From Nanobdellota archaeon (lineage in GTDB: Archaea; Nanobdellota; Nanobdellia; Woesearchaeales; JAHIVG01), in the NCBI GenBank assembly GCA_018816705.1, contig JAHIVG010000103.1, forward strand, positions 1-60,952: a stretch of DNA of 60,952 nt, read 5' to 3'. The translations under genes and the position numbers were made by a program. This document shows, one piece after another, positions 40,064 to 48,982 of the stretch (within the stretch, counting starts at the first letter, position 1; every line of letters starts with the position of its first letter). Below the pieces are notes generated by a model. That model saw only the letters and a program-made list of their open reading frames with translations, did no database searches and was not told where the DNA came from.

Positions 40064-41007
40064 CTCAACGGCCCAAGAATTGATATCAGCTCTTCTGCCA
40101 CCGCCTTCTTGAGGTCCTGCGGGTGAAGCTCCTTCTTCTCATATGACCTGGAAAGCTCGTCAAATGATCCGAAGGCCAGATTGCCGCCGAATTTCTCAGG
40201 TCTCTTCACTTCGAGGCTGTCTATGCGTGGGAACACTATGAGCCCGGTGATGGCCAGGACAGGGTTGTCCTTGATGACGCCTTCAGGGCAGAAGGCCTTG
40301 TTCAGCTTCTTCCTTATCGATTCAGGGGAGTCCTTGACGCTTATCAATGATTCCGGGTCAGAAGAGCTCATCTTGCCCTCCTTGGCTATGGACGGGATGA
40401 GGGGTGTGTGGATGCAAAGCGGCGCCTTCCATCCAAGTTCTGGGAGCAGCTCCCTTGCGAGCATGTGGATCTTCCTCTGCTCAATGCCTGCATAGGCTAT
40501 GTCCAGCTTCAATGCCTTGATGTCCTCGATCTGCATGAAAGGGTATATGAGCTGGGAGACCTTTGCGTGCTCTATGTCCCTGGCTACCTCCTGCATGCTC
40601 CTCAAGGCACGCTTCATGGTCGTCTTGAGCGACATCTTCAGGATGTCGTCGATGTATGCGAGGTCGCGCTGGAAAGAGCTTCCGAGGACGAACTCTGCGT
40701 CCTTCAGCCCTGCTTTCTTGAATATGGCTTTCCATTCCTTGACCTGGTCGTGGATGAAGTCCCATTCACCTTTCTGGTTCAACCAGGTATGCCAATCGGC
40801 GAACAGGACCTTTATCTTGCAGCCTGCTTCCATCAAGTCCATGAGCTTAGTGATGGTGACAAGATGGCCGAGGTGGACCTCTCCGGAGGTCTCGTAGCCG
40901 CAGTAAGCCACAGGATGCTTCTTTTCCTTGAAAAGTGGCTCGAGCTCTGACTCCTCGATTATCTCTACAGTATTCCTCCTCACGAGCCTTAATCTGTCGT
41001 CTACCAT
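40060..41007 (-). CDS. tyrS: Tyrosyl-tRNA synthetase (archaeal type)
   Basis: 315 aa. Class I synthetase: HIGH-type motif HLGH in SGEVHLGHLVTI, KMSSSDPES near residue 210, and a short C-terminal domain, as in the archaeal/eukaryotic TyrRS, which lacks the bacterial S4 domain. Motif CGYETSGEV holds the Tyr-binding residues. TATA (GATATATAAAC) is close upstream of the start. First gene of the operon with tldD and pmbA; the reason for the linkage is unknown. Confidence 0.96.
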   Translation of the reverse strand: MVDDRLRLVRRNTVEIIEESELEPLFKEKKHPVAYCGYETSGEVHLGHLVTITKLMDLMEAGCKIKVLFADWHTWLNQKGEWDFIHDQVKEWKAIFKKAGLKDAEFVLGSSFQRDLAYIDDILKMSLKTTMKRALRSMQEVARDIEHAKVSQLIYPFMQIEDIKALKLDIAYAGIEQRKIHMLARELLPELGWKAPLCIHTPLIPSIAKEGKMSSSDPESLISVKDSPESIRKKLNKAFCPEGVIKDNPVLAITGLIVFPRIDSLEVKRPEKFGGNLAFGSFDELSRSYEKKELHPQDLKKAVAEELISILGPLR

Positions 41008-41075
41008 ACCTTCAAAGATGAGTCGAGGAGTTTATATATCTTTGGGTGAGAAAAAAGCAGATGAAAACGCCACAA

Positions 41076-41223
41076 CATTTATAAATGGACCCTGGCTCCT
41101 CAGGCGTATTACCAAATGCCTTCCCATTGGAGGGAGGCGGCTTGCGTGAGGTGATAAAAACCGCAAGGTTTTCTCGGCAGGCAATGATGTAAATGTCAAA
41201 TAAGGCAATCACATGGTGATATC
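41076..41223 (+). promoter_or_regulatory. Promoter and structured leader of uS2
   Basis: TATA (CATTTATAAATGG, 41076-41088) lies about 140 nt before the ATG, so the transcript has a leader of about 115 nt. Two hairpins are visible: GCCTTCC/GGGAGGC (41118-41138) and AAAACC-GCAA-GGTTTT with a GNRA loop (41157-41172). SD GGTGATATC precedes the ATG. An autoregulatory leader for a ribosomal-protein gene is plausible; no known class matches by eye. Confidence 0.5.
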
Positions 41224-41823
41224 ATGACAGAAGAGACCTTTTTGGTGCCCACGAACCAGTACCTCAAGGCAGGCATACACATAGGCACCAAGTTCCAGAC
41301 CAAGTACATGGCAAGATTCATCTACAAGACCAGGCCTGACGGACTGGCCGTGCTCAACCTGGCGAAGATAGACGAACGCATCAAGATAGCTGCAAAGCTG
41401 CTGGCAACGTACTCACCAGAAGACATCGTGGTCGTCAGCAGGCGAGAGAACGGCTGGAAAGCAGCAAAGATGTTCGGCAAGGCCACTGGAGTGAGGGTGT
41501 ACGCTGGAAGGTACCCTCCAGGCATCCTGACCAATCCCAACCTGGAATCCTTCATCGAGGCCAAGATAATCCTAGCGACGGACTCATGGCCAGACCGCAA
41601 CGCCATAAACGACGCCCTGAAGATGGGAATCCCGGTCATTGCGCTGTGCGACACCAACAACCAAGCGAACAACCTGGACCTGGTGGTGCCGTGCAACAAC
41701 AAGGGCAAGAAGAGCCTAGGACTATTGTTCTACATCCTCGCAAGAGAGTTCTTGAAAGAGAAGAAGACCATCAAGTCAGACGAGGAATACAAGCCCCAGA
41801 TAGATGACTTCACAGAGGAATAG
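41224..41823 (+). CDS. rps2: 30S ribosomal protein uS2
   Basis: 199 aa, the usual archaeal length. Starts MTEETFLVPTNQYLKAGIHIGT, with the conserved LNLAKIDERIKIAAKLLATYSPEDIVVVSRRENGWKAA, RYPPGILTNPNL and ALCDTNNQANNLDLVVPCNNKGKKSLGLLFYILAREFLK. It binds the small-subunit platform. Good SD (GGTGATATC). Preceded by an unusually long leader; convergent with radB, with stops adjacent. Confidence 0.97.
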   Translation: MTEETFLVPTNQYLKAGIHIGTKFQTKYMARFIYKTRPDGLAVLNLAKIDERIKIAAKLLATYSPEDIVVVSRRENGWKAAKMFGKATGVRVYAGRYPPGILTNPNLESFIEAKIILATDSWPDRNAINDALKMGIPVIALCDTNNQANNLDLVVPCNNKGKKSLGLLFYILAREFLKEKKTIKSDEEYKPQIDDFTEE

Positions 41824-42441
41824 CTAGCCCAACTGGAAGCCTGTCTGGGTGATGACGAATCGCTTTGTCAACCCTTCTTTAAGCGAGCGGTGCTTCCTCA
41901 GAGTCGCCACCCTGGAATCCGTGTCCTTGGAGAGTTCCAGCAAGCACTTGCTGCTGTAGCTTATCAAATCCCCACCGACGGGAAGGACCTCCTCTTTCGA
42001 GAACGGCGAGTAGACATGGTCAGTGAGCAAAGCCGGTATCTTAGCCTTCCTCGCAATCTTCCAGACCAGGCCGAGCTGGAGGGCCATGGCCCTGTTGACA
42101 GCCGCAGGGTCCTTTGTGCCTGCGAGCTCTAAGCGGTAGAGCATGGCGACCGAATCCAGGGCCAGCATGCCCATCCTCGGTGTCTGCCTGTACAGCATGG
42201 TCAGCTGCCGTTGCAGCTCCTGGAAAGACCTCGGCCTGAGCAATGACATGTCGATCCTTCCCAGCTGCCTAAGGCGGTCGGCAGACACGCCGTTCTCAGT
42301 GTCGATGAAGACAGTCTTCCTCTGTCCTGACAGGGATTGGGCTGCGAGCAGGCAGTAGTTGGTCTTCCCCGTGCCAGACGGCCCGTACACCGTGGTGAGC
42401 ACTCCCGGTTCAAGATTCATCATGCCTAACGGATCCTTCAT
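41824..42441 (-). CDS. radB: RadB recombinase paralog
   Basis: 205 aa. Short RecA-fold protein without the N-terminal HhH domain. Walker A VYGPSGTGKTN, Walker B MLALDSVAM, and C-terminal LTDHVYSPFSKEEVLPVGGDLISYSSKCLLELSK. RadB lacks strong strand-exchange activity and modulates RadA and recombination in archaea. Leaderless start with TATA (CTTTTAAAGC) about 30 nt upstream. It is divergent from the membrane gene at 42600 with CCGGAA palindromes between them. Confidence 0.93.
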   Translation of the reverse strand: MKDPLGMMNLEPGVLTTVYGPSGTGKTNYCLLAAQSLSGQRKTVFIDTENGVSADRLRQLGRIDMSLLRPRSFQELQRQLTMLYRQTPRMGMLALDSVAMLYRLELAGTKDPAAVNRAMALQLGLVWKIARKAKIPALLTDHVYSPFSKEEVLPVGGDLISYSSKCLLELSKDTDSRVATLRKHRSLKEGLTKRFVITQTGFQLG

Positions 42442-42509
42442 GCCTCTTAATGGGGAGAAAATGCTTTAAAAGTTCTTGGGAGGCATTTCCGGAAAAGACA
42501 AGGCCTAGA

Positions 42510-42524
42510 CCGGAAGGATTCCGG
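42510..42524. promoter_or_regulatory. CCGGAA-GGA-TTCCGG palindrome between radB and the membrane gene
   Basis: Perfect 15-bp palindrome flanked by two more CCGGAA-containing sites (TTTCCGGAAAA at 42487, GCCGGAAATG near 42529). All lie in the intergenic region. Possible binding sites of an unknown regulator. Confidence 0.4.
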
Positions 42525-42599
42525 AGAATGCCGGAAATGTGCGTGAACAAGGCTCTGATGACAAAGAATTTTTAAATAATACGGATACAGGTTCTGGTT

Positions 42600-44087
42600 A
42601 TGAAAGCCAGCAGGATAGCAGTACTTATCACGGTGTTCCTCATCGTCTTCGGGGTGAGGCTGTTCCTGGCCTTCCAGACCCCTGAATTCAACTACGACTC
42701 CTACCAGGAGCTGAGACAGGTAGAGCATATAAAGGAGACCGGAAGGCACATCTCTCATGACCCGTTGAGCTACGGCGGCAAGGACGTCGGCGGCTCCCCT
42801 TTCTATTCATACATACTGGCTGCCGGCACCATATTCATGCCCTTGGACATAACCCTAAAAGTCCTGCCTAATGCCTTCATCAGCCTCCTTGCAGTCATAA
42901 TCTTCTTCATCACACTGAAGATCACCCGCAAGCGTGAGGTGGCACTCTTCACAGCGATAATCTCAGGATTCGTGCCGATAATATACGAGACCACGCTCTA
43001 CAACCTGTCTTCCCTATGCCTGGTGATCCCCTTGATATTCTTTTGCCTGCACTTCTTCATGAGCATCAAGACTTCCCTGCCCTGGTTCCTGGTGTGCTTC
43101 CTGGCGCTCACAGTCATCAGTCCCCTGGCCTTCGTGCTCATACTGAGCCTGATCTTCTACCTGGCACTTGCCAAGTCAGAGGGCCTCCGCATGAGCAGGT
43201 CAGAGCTCGAGGTTGTGCTGTTCACCACTTTCTTCGGGCTTTGGCTGCAGTTCCTCATCCACAAGAACACGCTGCTCTTCCACGGATCCAGCGTGATATG
43301 GAAGAACATCCCGGCAGACATGATAGGAAGATTCTTCAGCGACCTGACCGTAGTGGAATCCCTGGTCAGCATAGGCGTCATCCCCTTCGTCTTCGGAGTG
43401 TACATAATATACAGGTACATCTTCAAGGAGAAGGACAGGGCAATGCACCTCTTCGCAGCACTGGCCATCACCTTGGGATTGCTGCTATGGATGAAACTGA
43501 TCCTGCTCAGCACCGGACTGAGCATCCTGGGTATAGTCCTGGTCATACTCCTCGGCAAGTTCCTCCAGTTGTTCATAAACTATGTCCAGAAGACCAAGGT
43601 CGCCAGGTACAAGAACCTGTTCCTCGGCGTGATATTCACGGTCTTCTTCATCACATCCATCGTGCCTTCGGTCACCATAGCGCAGAAACAGCTTGTCGAA
43701 GATATACCCGGCCAAGACGAGATCCTGGCGCTCAAGTGGGTGGAGAGCAACTCCCCGGAAGGGACCATGGTGGCAGAGCTGGAGGAAGGCTACCTGGTCA
43801 TGGCAGTAGCCCATAGAAACACAATCATCAACCCTGACTTCCTCCTCACGGACAATGTGGCGGAAAGGATCTCAGACGTGGAAGAGATATTCACAGGCCC
43901 TCACAAGACAGACGCACTTTCCCTGCTGCAGAAATATAATGCCAGCTACATATACATGTCTCCGAAGACCATGGAAAAATATGACATCATCGGTCTGCCT
44001 TATGCTGACCAATGCTTCCCGACCGTCTACGACAAGGGGGTCAAGATATACAAAGTCGCGTGCAGGCTGGAGGAGGGAGAAGGATGA
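42600..44087 (+). CDS. Multi-pass membrane protein, GT-C glycosyltransferase-like
   Basis: 495 aa with about ten transmembrane helices, a luminal acidic loop after helix 1 (TPEFNYDSYQELRQVEHIKETGR) and a soluble C-terminal domain (ILALKWVESNSPEGTMVAELEEGYLVMAVAHRNTI). Such layout, an acidic first loop plus a C-terminal globular domain, is seen in GT-C-fold (PMT/DUF2079-like) transferases that use polyprenol-linked sugars. TATA (TTTTTAAATAAT) about 30 nt upstream. Its stop overlaps the next gene's start (ATGA). Sugar donor and acceptor unknown. Confidence 0.7.
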   Translation: MKASRIAVLITVFLIVFGVRLFLAFQTPEFNYDSYQELRQVEHIKETGRHISHDPLSYGGKDVGGSPFYSYILAAGTIFMPLDITLKVLPNAFISLLAVIIFFITLKITRKREVALFTAIISGFVPIIYETTLYNLSSLCLVIPLIFFCLHFFMSIKTSLPWFLVCFLALTVISPLAFVLILSLIFYLALAKSEGLRMSRSELEVVLFTTFFGLWLQFLIHKNTLLFHGSSVIWKNIPADMIGRFFSDLTVVESLVSIGVIPFVFGVYIIYRYIFKEKDRAMHLFAALAITLGLLLWMKLILLSTGLSILGIVLVILLGKFLQLFINYVQKTKVARYKNLFLGVIFTVFFITSIVPSVTIAQKQLVEDIPGQDEILALKWVESNSPEGTMVAELEEGYLVMAVAHRNTIINPDFLLTDNVAERISDVEEIFTGPHKTDALSLLQKYNASYIYMSPKTMEKYDIIGLPYADQCFPTVYDKGVKIYKVACRLEEGEG

Positions 44088-45382
44088 ACCGCAAAGAGAT
44101 ACTTATGGTGATCTCAATCCTGGCCATAGTCCTCCTATTGGCGCTGATACCTGTACTGGCCAGAGGCATAGTGAGCGAAGGGCTGCTCATAGGACCTGAA
44201 CCCTACGAAGCCATCAACGGGACAGGTACAGCATTCTCTTGGATGCTCGGGATCATCAAATCCGTGCTGGGGCTCAAGGCTGCGCTAACTGCTGCCAAGG
44301 CCATACCGATTGCCTCGATCATCCTCGGAGGGTTCATGCTTTTCTTGATACTGAGGCTTGAGAGGAGCCGTATCGTCTCCCTGCTGGCCCTAACATTCTT
44401 CATCTCATCCTCTGCAGCAATATCAGCCATGCTGAGGTTCGGAGACTATGCCACACATTTCCTCCTCGCTTCCCTGGGGATTCTCATTTTCACAAGGAAG
44501 AGGGCTTGGCCCTTCTCTGTGATCCCCCTCATCATCATGTGCAGAAGCAGCCCAGCTTTCGGACTGGCCATCCTGGTCGGGATATTCATCTTCTCAGCAA
44601 AAAGATACCTTGTGCGGAGTCTTGCAGTATGCCTTGTTTCAGGCCTCGTCGGGATATCGGTCCAGGGCCTCGTGACCGTACCAGGACAGAAACTGCTGAT
44701 AGCAGACTTCGGCGCCATCACAGGAGTGTCCATATTCACCCTGCTGGCAGCCTTCGGAGGGATGTTCGTCATCTGGAACAGGAGGACGACCATGGCAGGA
44801 TATTACCTCTTCCTGGCAGCTGTGGCAGCGGGCTTCTGGCTCTGGCCCTCAGAATATGCGCTTCTTCTCGCAGCCATCTCCTCAATCTTTGCCGCCTTCG
44901 CAGTCGAGAGGCTGTTGGTCATGAAATGGCAGTTCAACCTCATCAAGCACCTCACGCTTCTGACCATCGCCTGCGGAGTGCTCTTCTCATTATTGGTTAC
45001 CCTTGACACGCTCACAGTATCCCAGCCGGACTCACTCATGGTACAGAGCTGGCTATCACTGTCAAGGATGCCTAAAGGGAACGTGCTGAGCCTCGAAGAA
45101 TACGGCCCGTGGATAAGGTCTTTCTCAGGCCAAGAGCATTCCATCCAGACATCCGACGCATATGAAATATTCTATGCGGTAGAACTCAAGAAGGCCAAGA
45201 CAGTCCTGGCTGAGAACAACATAAGCTACATCTGGATAAACGACGAGATGAAGAACGGAAGGATCTGGCACCAGCCAGAGGAAGGCCTCCTGTTCCTGCT
45301 GCGCAACAATGAGACATTCAACAAGGTCTACCAGCATGCAGGGATAGAGATCTGGGAAGTGGCTAACCTTTCCTTATCTTGA
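44084..45382 (+). CDS. Multi-pass membrane protein, GT-C-like partner
   Basis: 432 aa from ATG 44084 (the track start 44012 is too long). About nine helices; an extracytoplasmic first loop (EGLLIGPEPYEAINGTG) and a C-terminal soluble domain (SRMPKGNVLSLEEYGPWIRSFSGQEH...EDEMKNGRIW) with the same layout as the gene upstream, with which it overlaps by ATGA. The two look like a paralogous pair in a glycan-assembly unit. The 3' end overlaps the convergent aMBF1 gene by 20 nt. Confidence 0.65.
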   Translation: MNRKEILMVISILAIVLLLALIPVLARGIVSEGLLIGPEPYEAINGTGTAFSWMLGIIKSVLGLKAALTAAKAIPIASIILGGFMLFLILRLERSRIVSLLALTFFISSSAAISAMLRFGDYATHFLLASLGILIFTRKRAWPFSVIPLIIMCRSSPAFGLAILVGIFIFSAKRYLVRSLAVCLVSGLVGISVQGLVTVPGQKLLIADFGAITGVSIFTLLAAFGGMFVIWNRRTTMAGYYLFLAAVAAGFWLWPSEYALLLAAISSIFAAFAVERLLVMKWQFNLIKHLTLLTIACGVLFSLLVTLDTLTVSQPDSLMVQSWLSLSRMPKGNVLSLEEYGPWIRSFSGQEHSIQTSDAYEIFYAVELKKAKTVLAENNISYIWINDEMKNGRIWHQPEEGLLFLLRNNETFNKVYQHAGIEIWEVANLSLS

Positions 45383-45806
45383 TCAGGTCGCCTATCGTGA
45401 GCTGGTCAGAACTCTTCTTGGCAGATGTCTCGTGCTTCTCCTCGATCTGCTCCACCAGGGTTATGCCGAGCACGCGCTCGAACTTCCTGGCCATGGTGAG
45501 CGAGGGCTCAAAGCCGCCGGTCTCAATCTTATGTATCAAGGATTCCTTCTCGTTCAGCTTCTTGGCAAAATCCTTCTGGGTCAAGCCGAGTGATTCTCTC
45601 TTGCGCCTGATGACTTCAGCGAAATCCGGTTTCACTGCCTGGATGCGCTCCACGGACGACTTGGGAATGTCCGGAGAATCTGTCCGGATCCTGACCCTGC
45701 CGAGAACCTGGCCGTAGCCAGCACATTTCTTGCATACTGTCAGCTCAGTGCCCTCGATCTTCGCGTGCACCAACATGCTCTCCGCCCCGCACATATCACA
45801 CTGCAT
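45363..45806 (-). CDS. mbf1: Archaeal multiprotein bridging factor 1 (aMBF1)
   Basis: 147 aa from ATG 45806 (the track ORF is longer). N-terminal zinc ribbon MQCDMCGAE...CKKCAGYG (Cys3, Cys6, Cys25, Cys28), then a linker and a Cro-type HTH: FAEVIRRKRESLGLTQKDFAKKLNEKESLIHKIETGGFEPSLTMARKFERVLGI. Zinc ribbon plus HTH is the archaeal MBF1 architecture, linked to translation and transcription. TATA (AAATATTTATACG) is about 30 nt upstream. C-terminus is basic (KIRKG). Confidence 0.93.
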   Translation of the reverse strand: MQCDMCGAESMLVHAKIEGTELTVCKKCAGYGQVLGRVRIRTDSPDIPKSSVERIQAVKPDFAEVIRRKRESLGLTQKDFAKKLNEKESLIHKIETGGFEPSLTMARKFERVLGITLVEQIEEKHETSAKKSSDQLTIGDLIKIRKG

Positions 45807-45841
45807 GTTACTGGAGAATAGACGAACGTATAAATATTTTT

Positions 45842-46666
45842 CTACAGTTTGACGCAGAATTTCTTCACAAAGTGGTCGGGATGGTAGCTTAGCTTGGCTT
45901 TCCTGAGGCCTTCGAGGCCGAGGTCCTGCTCCCGGTTGATCCATCTATAGCTGCTTAGCTTCTCGGCCATGGCCTTGTTGATGAATTGGTACAGACCCCT
46001 GTAAGAGCCGTTGGCCTTCTCGAAGTGTATCACGAACGTGGACTCGTTCAGAGGCTCTCCGAGAGTAAATGCTTCCACCTTTCCGTTGATTTTTATTGCC
46101 ATGCCCATGATTGGCAGCTCTGACACGTGTTTGAAGGTCTCCCTTATCGCCTGGTCCTCGCCAAGGAGTGTACCTGACGAGCAGTCCCTAAGATTGCACC
46201 AGGCCTCCTGGAGTGCGAGACATTCTTTCACTATCTCAGGCGTGCATTCGGCGAACTCCGGGCTGTGCTTAAAGGCGCTCTTAATGAAGTTCCTCTTCTC
46301 CATGTATTTTGTTCCTGGGAGGTCTGCCAGGTCAATCTGGTTGTATACATAGTCCCAGTTCTGCCTCTCCTCGATCACGTTAAGGCCCTTGGCCCTCTTC
46401 GCAAGCTCTTCTGGCACTCTTGAGAGTGGGGCTTCCTGTGCGAGCTCCTTCAGCAAGGATTCGGTGCTCGGCCCCACCGGGGCAAAGAAATATGGTTCGT
46501 CGATGTCGGCCTTGATAATAAGATGTTCCTGCCTCTCCTCGAACACAATAGGCCTGGTCTTCTGCCAGGTGAAGAGGTTGGTGAAGGTAAGCTCAGATAT
46601 CTCTGGCGGAAAGCGCTTGAAATAGCGATCAAAAAGCTCTCTGTCTTCAAGAGTCAAAGATCTCAT
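45842..46666 (-). CDS. DUF2156 family protein
   Basis: 274 aa. It starts SLTLEDRELFDRYFKRFPPEISELTFTNLFTWQ, with YNQIDLADLPGTKYMEKRNFIKSAFK and a GNAT-like C-terminal half (FTLGEPLNESTFVIHFEKANGSYRGLYQFINKAMAE, INREQDLGLEGLRKAKLSYHP). This is the phosphatidylglycerol lysyltransferase C-terminal (DUF2156) fold, a GNAT-like family; archaeal substrates are unknown. It lies 6 nt upstream of... the metK stop side, both on the minus strand, so likely co-transcribed after metK. Confidence 0.85.
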   Translation of the reverse strand: MRSLTLEDRELFDRYFKRFPPEISELTFTNLFTWQKTRPIVFEERQEHLIIKADIDEPYFFAPVGPSTESLLKELAQEAPLSRVPEELAKRAKGLNVIEERQNWDYVYNQIDLADLPGTKYMEKRNFIKSAFKHSPEFAECTPEIVKECLALQEAWCNLRDCSSGTLLGEDQAIRETFKHVSELPIMGMAIKINGKVEAFTLGEPLNESTFVIHFEKANGSYRGLYQFINKAMAEKLSSYRWINREQDLGLEGLRKAKLSYHPDHFVKKFCVKL

Positions 46667-46672
46667 CAGGTT

Positions 46673-47827
46673 TTAGACGGTCTTTGATTCTTTCTTCAGC
46701 GTCTCTGCCAGGTCTGTCTTCTCCCAGGTGAACTCCGGCTCTTCCCTACCGAAATGACCGTATGCTGCCGTCTTCCTGAATATCGGTCGCTTGAGCTTGA
46801 GATGTGTGATGATCTCAGCCGGCTTCAGAGGGAAATGCTTCATGACCATCTTGCTGATCCTCTCTTCGGGGATGGTGTTCGTGCCGAAGCAGTCCACTGT
46901 CACCGAAGTCGGCTTGGCAACGCCGATAGCATAGCTTACTGCGACCTCGCATCTTTCCGCAAGGCCTGCTGCTACTATGTTCTTGGCCACGTAACGGGCC
47001 ATGTACGCGCCGGAGCGGTCCACCTTGGACGGATCCTTGCCTGAGAAGGCTCCTCCGCCGTGCCTGCCCACGCCGCCATAAGTATCCACGATTATCTTCC
47101 TTCCGGTCACTCCGGTGTCCCCTTCAGGACCGCCGATGACGAAACGACCGGTTGCGTTGATGTGCAGTTTTGTGTCGGAGTCGAGCAAGCTGCCGAGAAC
47201 AGGCTTGATGACCTCCTTGATGATGTCAGCCTTCATCTTCTCGGTCTCGACCGAGTCCCTGTGCTGGTTCGCTATCACTACCGCGTCCACGCGCTTGGGC
47301 TTGCCATCAATGTATTCCACGGTAACTTGCGACTTGCCGTCCGGGCCGAGGTATGGCAGGATCCTCTTTTTCCTCACCTCTGCGAGGCGCCTTGTGAGCT
47401 TATGGGCCAGCATGATGGGCAATGGCATGAGCTCGGGCGTCTCGTTACATGCGTAGCCGTACATCATACCCTGGTCGCCTGCGCCCTGCTCCTTCTTCTC
47501 GTCCTCGTCGACGCCCTGGGCTATGTCCTCGCTCTGCTTGTGTATGGAGACAAGGACGCCCGCATCTTCGCAGTCGATGCCGAAGGAAGGGTCTGTGTAG
47601 CCGATGTCTTTCAATGTCGCCCGTACGATTTCCTGTACAGAGACGAAGCCCTTTGTGGTCACTTCGCCCGCGCATATGACGAGCCCTGTCGTTGTAAGGC
47701 ACTCCACAGCCACCCTGGAATCAGGGTCCTGGGAGATCAGGTTGTCGAGAATCGAGTCTGAGATTATGTCGCATATCTTGTCCGGGTGCCCTTCTGTAAC
47801 GCTTTCCGATGTAACGAATGTCTTCAT
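46673..47827 (-). CDS. metK: S-adenosylmethionine synthase, bacterial type
   Basis: 384 aa from ATG 47827, preceded by GGTGATAGCC; the track start (47836) is slightly longer. Makes SAM from ATP and Met. Bacterial/eukaryotic MAT signatures: [46 protein letters not shown], and ending [14 protein letters not shown]. Most archaea use a distinct, divergent MAT family, so this gene type is of bacterial origin in an archaeal context. TATA (CTTTATAAACC) lies upstream. SAM is needed by several methyltransferases in this window. Confidence 0.95.
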   Translation of the reverse strand: MKTFVTSESVTEGHPDKICDIISDSILDNLISQDPDSRVAVECLTTTGLVICAGEVTTKGFVSVQEIVRATLKDIGYTDPSFGIDCEDAGVLVSIHKQSEDIAQGVDEDEKKEQGAGDQGMMYGYACNETPELMPLPIMLAHKLTRRLAEVRKKRILPYLGPDGKSQVTVEYIDGKPKRVDAVVIANQHRDSVETEKMKADIIKEVIKPVLGSLLDSDTKLHINATGRFVIGGPEGDTGVTGRKIIVDTYGGVGRHGGGAFSGKDPSKVDRSGAYMARYVAKNIVAAGLAERCEVAVSYAIGVAKPTSVTVDCFGTNTIPEERISKMVMKHFPLKPAEIITHLKLKRPIFRKTAAYGHFGREEPEFTWEKTDLAETLKKESKTV

Positions 47828-47932
47828 GGCTATCACCTTCTATTTGAGAATGAATGAAAGGAAACGCGCATGGTTTATAAAGATTTCTGAATGGTTTTTA
47901 TAGTCACAATGAGTGAAGGGTCAAGTGAACAC

Positions 47933-48970
47933 TCAACTGAACACCTTACCTTCCCTGAAATAGCTGACCAGGAACTCACCTACAACCCTGTTCCCCTCCC
48001 TGTTCCAATGCCTGTCACCGGTAATCTGGACCTGGACTCCCTCTGCCTCCCTGAGCTTCAGAATGTCATCGACCCTTCCGATAAAAGTTATGTTCGTCAG
48101 CCCACAGAGCCTTTCCTCATGCTGTGTGAGTTTCTCGTCCACGCCGAACATGTAGAACGGCCTATCTTCCGCTTGCCTTTTTGCGGCCGCCAATATCCTG
48201 TACGTGGTCTGGAAGGCCTCGTCGAATTGGTTGTCAAAGATCTCTGCCTCTGTAAAGTCCTTGTCCCAGAAATTTTTCCCATACACTTTATGATAAAAAA
48301 CATCGTCCCTAGCCGCGATCGACCGCCTAACCCTGTCATGCAGGCCTAATGCGATATCCATGGTCCTCGAGCGGCTTCTCAGCCAGCCCAAGGGGGCAGG
48401 AAAGCGGTAGACGATGGACTGGCCTTCGAGGAAAGGCCTGAAAGAGAGGCTGTTGAGGGGGTACTCCCTCCTGTCGAACTCAAACACGTTGTTGATGAAA
48501 TCGTTGAAATAGAACTGCCAGATAATCACGTCTGGGTCGATGATGTCCAGGTAGTCCTTGTAGACCATGTATTCCTGCAATGTGCCATAGCCTCCTGCGC
48601 CGAAAACGAAAAGCTCGACATCGAAGGCGTCCTCAAGATAGGCATAGTACTCCTCGCCGTTGTTGACAAATGACATCTCTGTGAAAGAGTCCCCCATGAT
48701 GAACACTTTTGTTTTATTTGTGTCCGGGTCCCCCCAGCGCTTGAAACCGTGGTAGGAATACGTAACATTAACCGAGCGGAAATGGCCATCGGTGTCCTGC
48801 CTCGAGATAGTCACAGTCTGGTTTATGGGCGGATACCACCCATATCTGTGGATGGGCTCTCTCGGCACGGCCAGCCTCAATACCGCTTCCATCATAGAAA
48901 AGCAGATCAAGGATACTGCAATCAATAGCAGCAGTTCTTTCCTTCGCCGCAACAATATAGGAGCACGCAT
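47933..48970 (-). CDS. Membrane-anchored SGNH hydrolase
   Basis: 345 aa. N-terminal membrane helix (about residues 12-33), then SGNH blocks: Ser95 in FIMGDSFTE, the Gly block GAGGYGTLQEY, Asn in FYFNDFINN, and DRHWNREGN with the C-terminal Asp-His pair. Such enzymes remove or add acyl groups on surface polysaccharides. Last gene of the six-gene operon with two GT2 enzymes, so O-acetyl modification of the polymer is likely but inferred. Confidence 0.85.
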   Translation of the reverse strand: MRAPILLRRRKELLLLIAVSLICFSMMEAVLRLAVPREPIHRYGWYPPINQTVTISRQDTDGHFRSVNVTYSYHGFKRWGDPDTNKTKVFIMGDSFTEMSFVNNGEEYYAYLEDAFDVELFVFGAGGYGTLQEYMVYKDYLDIIDPDVIIWQFYFNDFINNVFEFDRREYPLNSLSFRPFLEGQSIVYRFPAPLGWLRSRSRTMDIALGLHDRVRRSIAARDDVFYHKVYGKNFWDKDFTEAEIFDNQFDEAFQTTYRILAAAKRQAEDRPFYMFGVDEKLTQHEERLCGLTNITFIGRVDDILKLREAEGVQVQITGDRHWNREGNRVVGEFLVSYFREGKVFS

Positions 48971-48982
48971 ACTGCCTGCCCC

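Noticed and set aside
41111-41152. Short ORF (12 codons) in the uS2 leader
   Set aside because: Too short to support from sequence alone; the leader hairpins are a better explanation.
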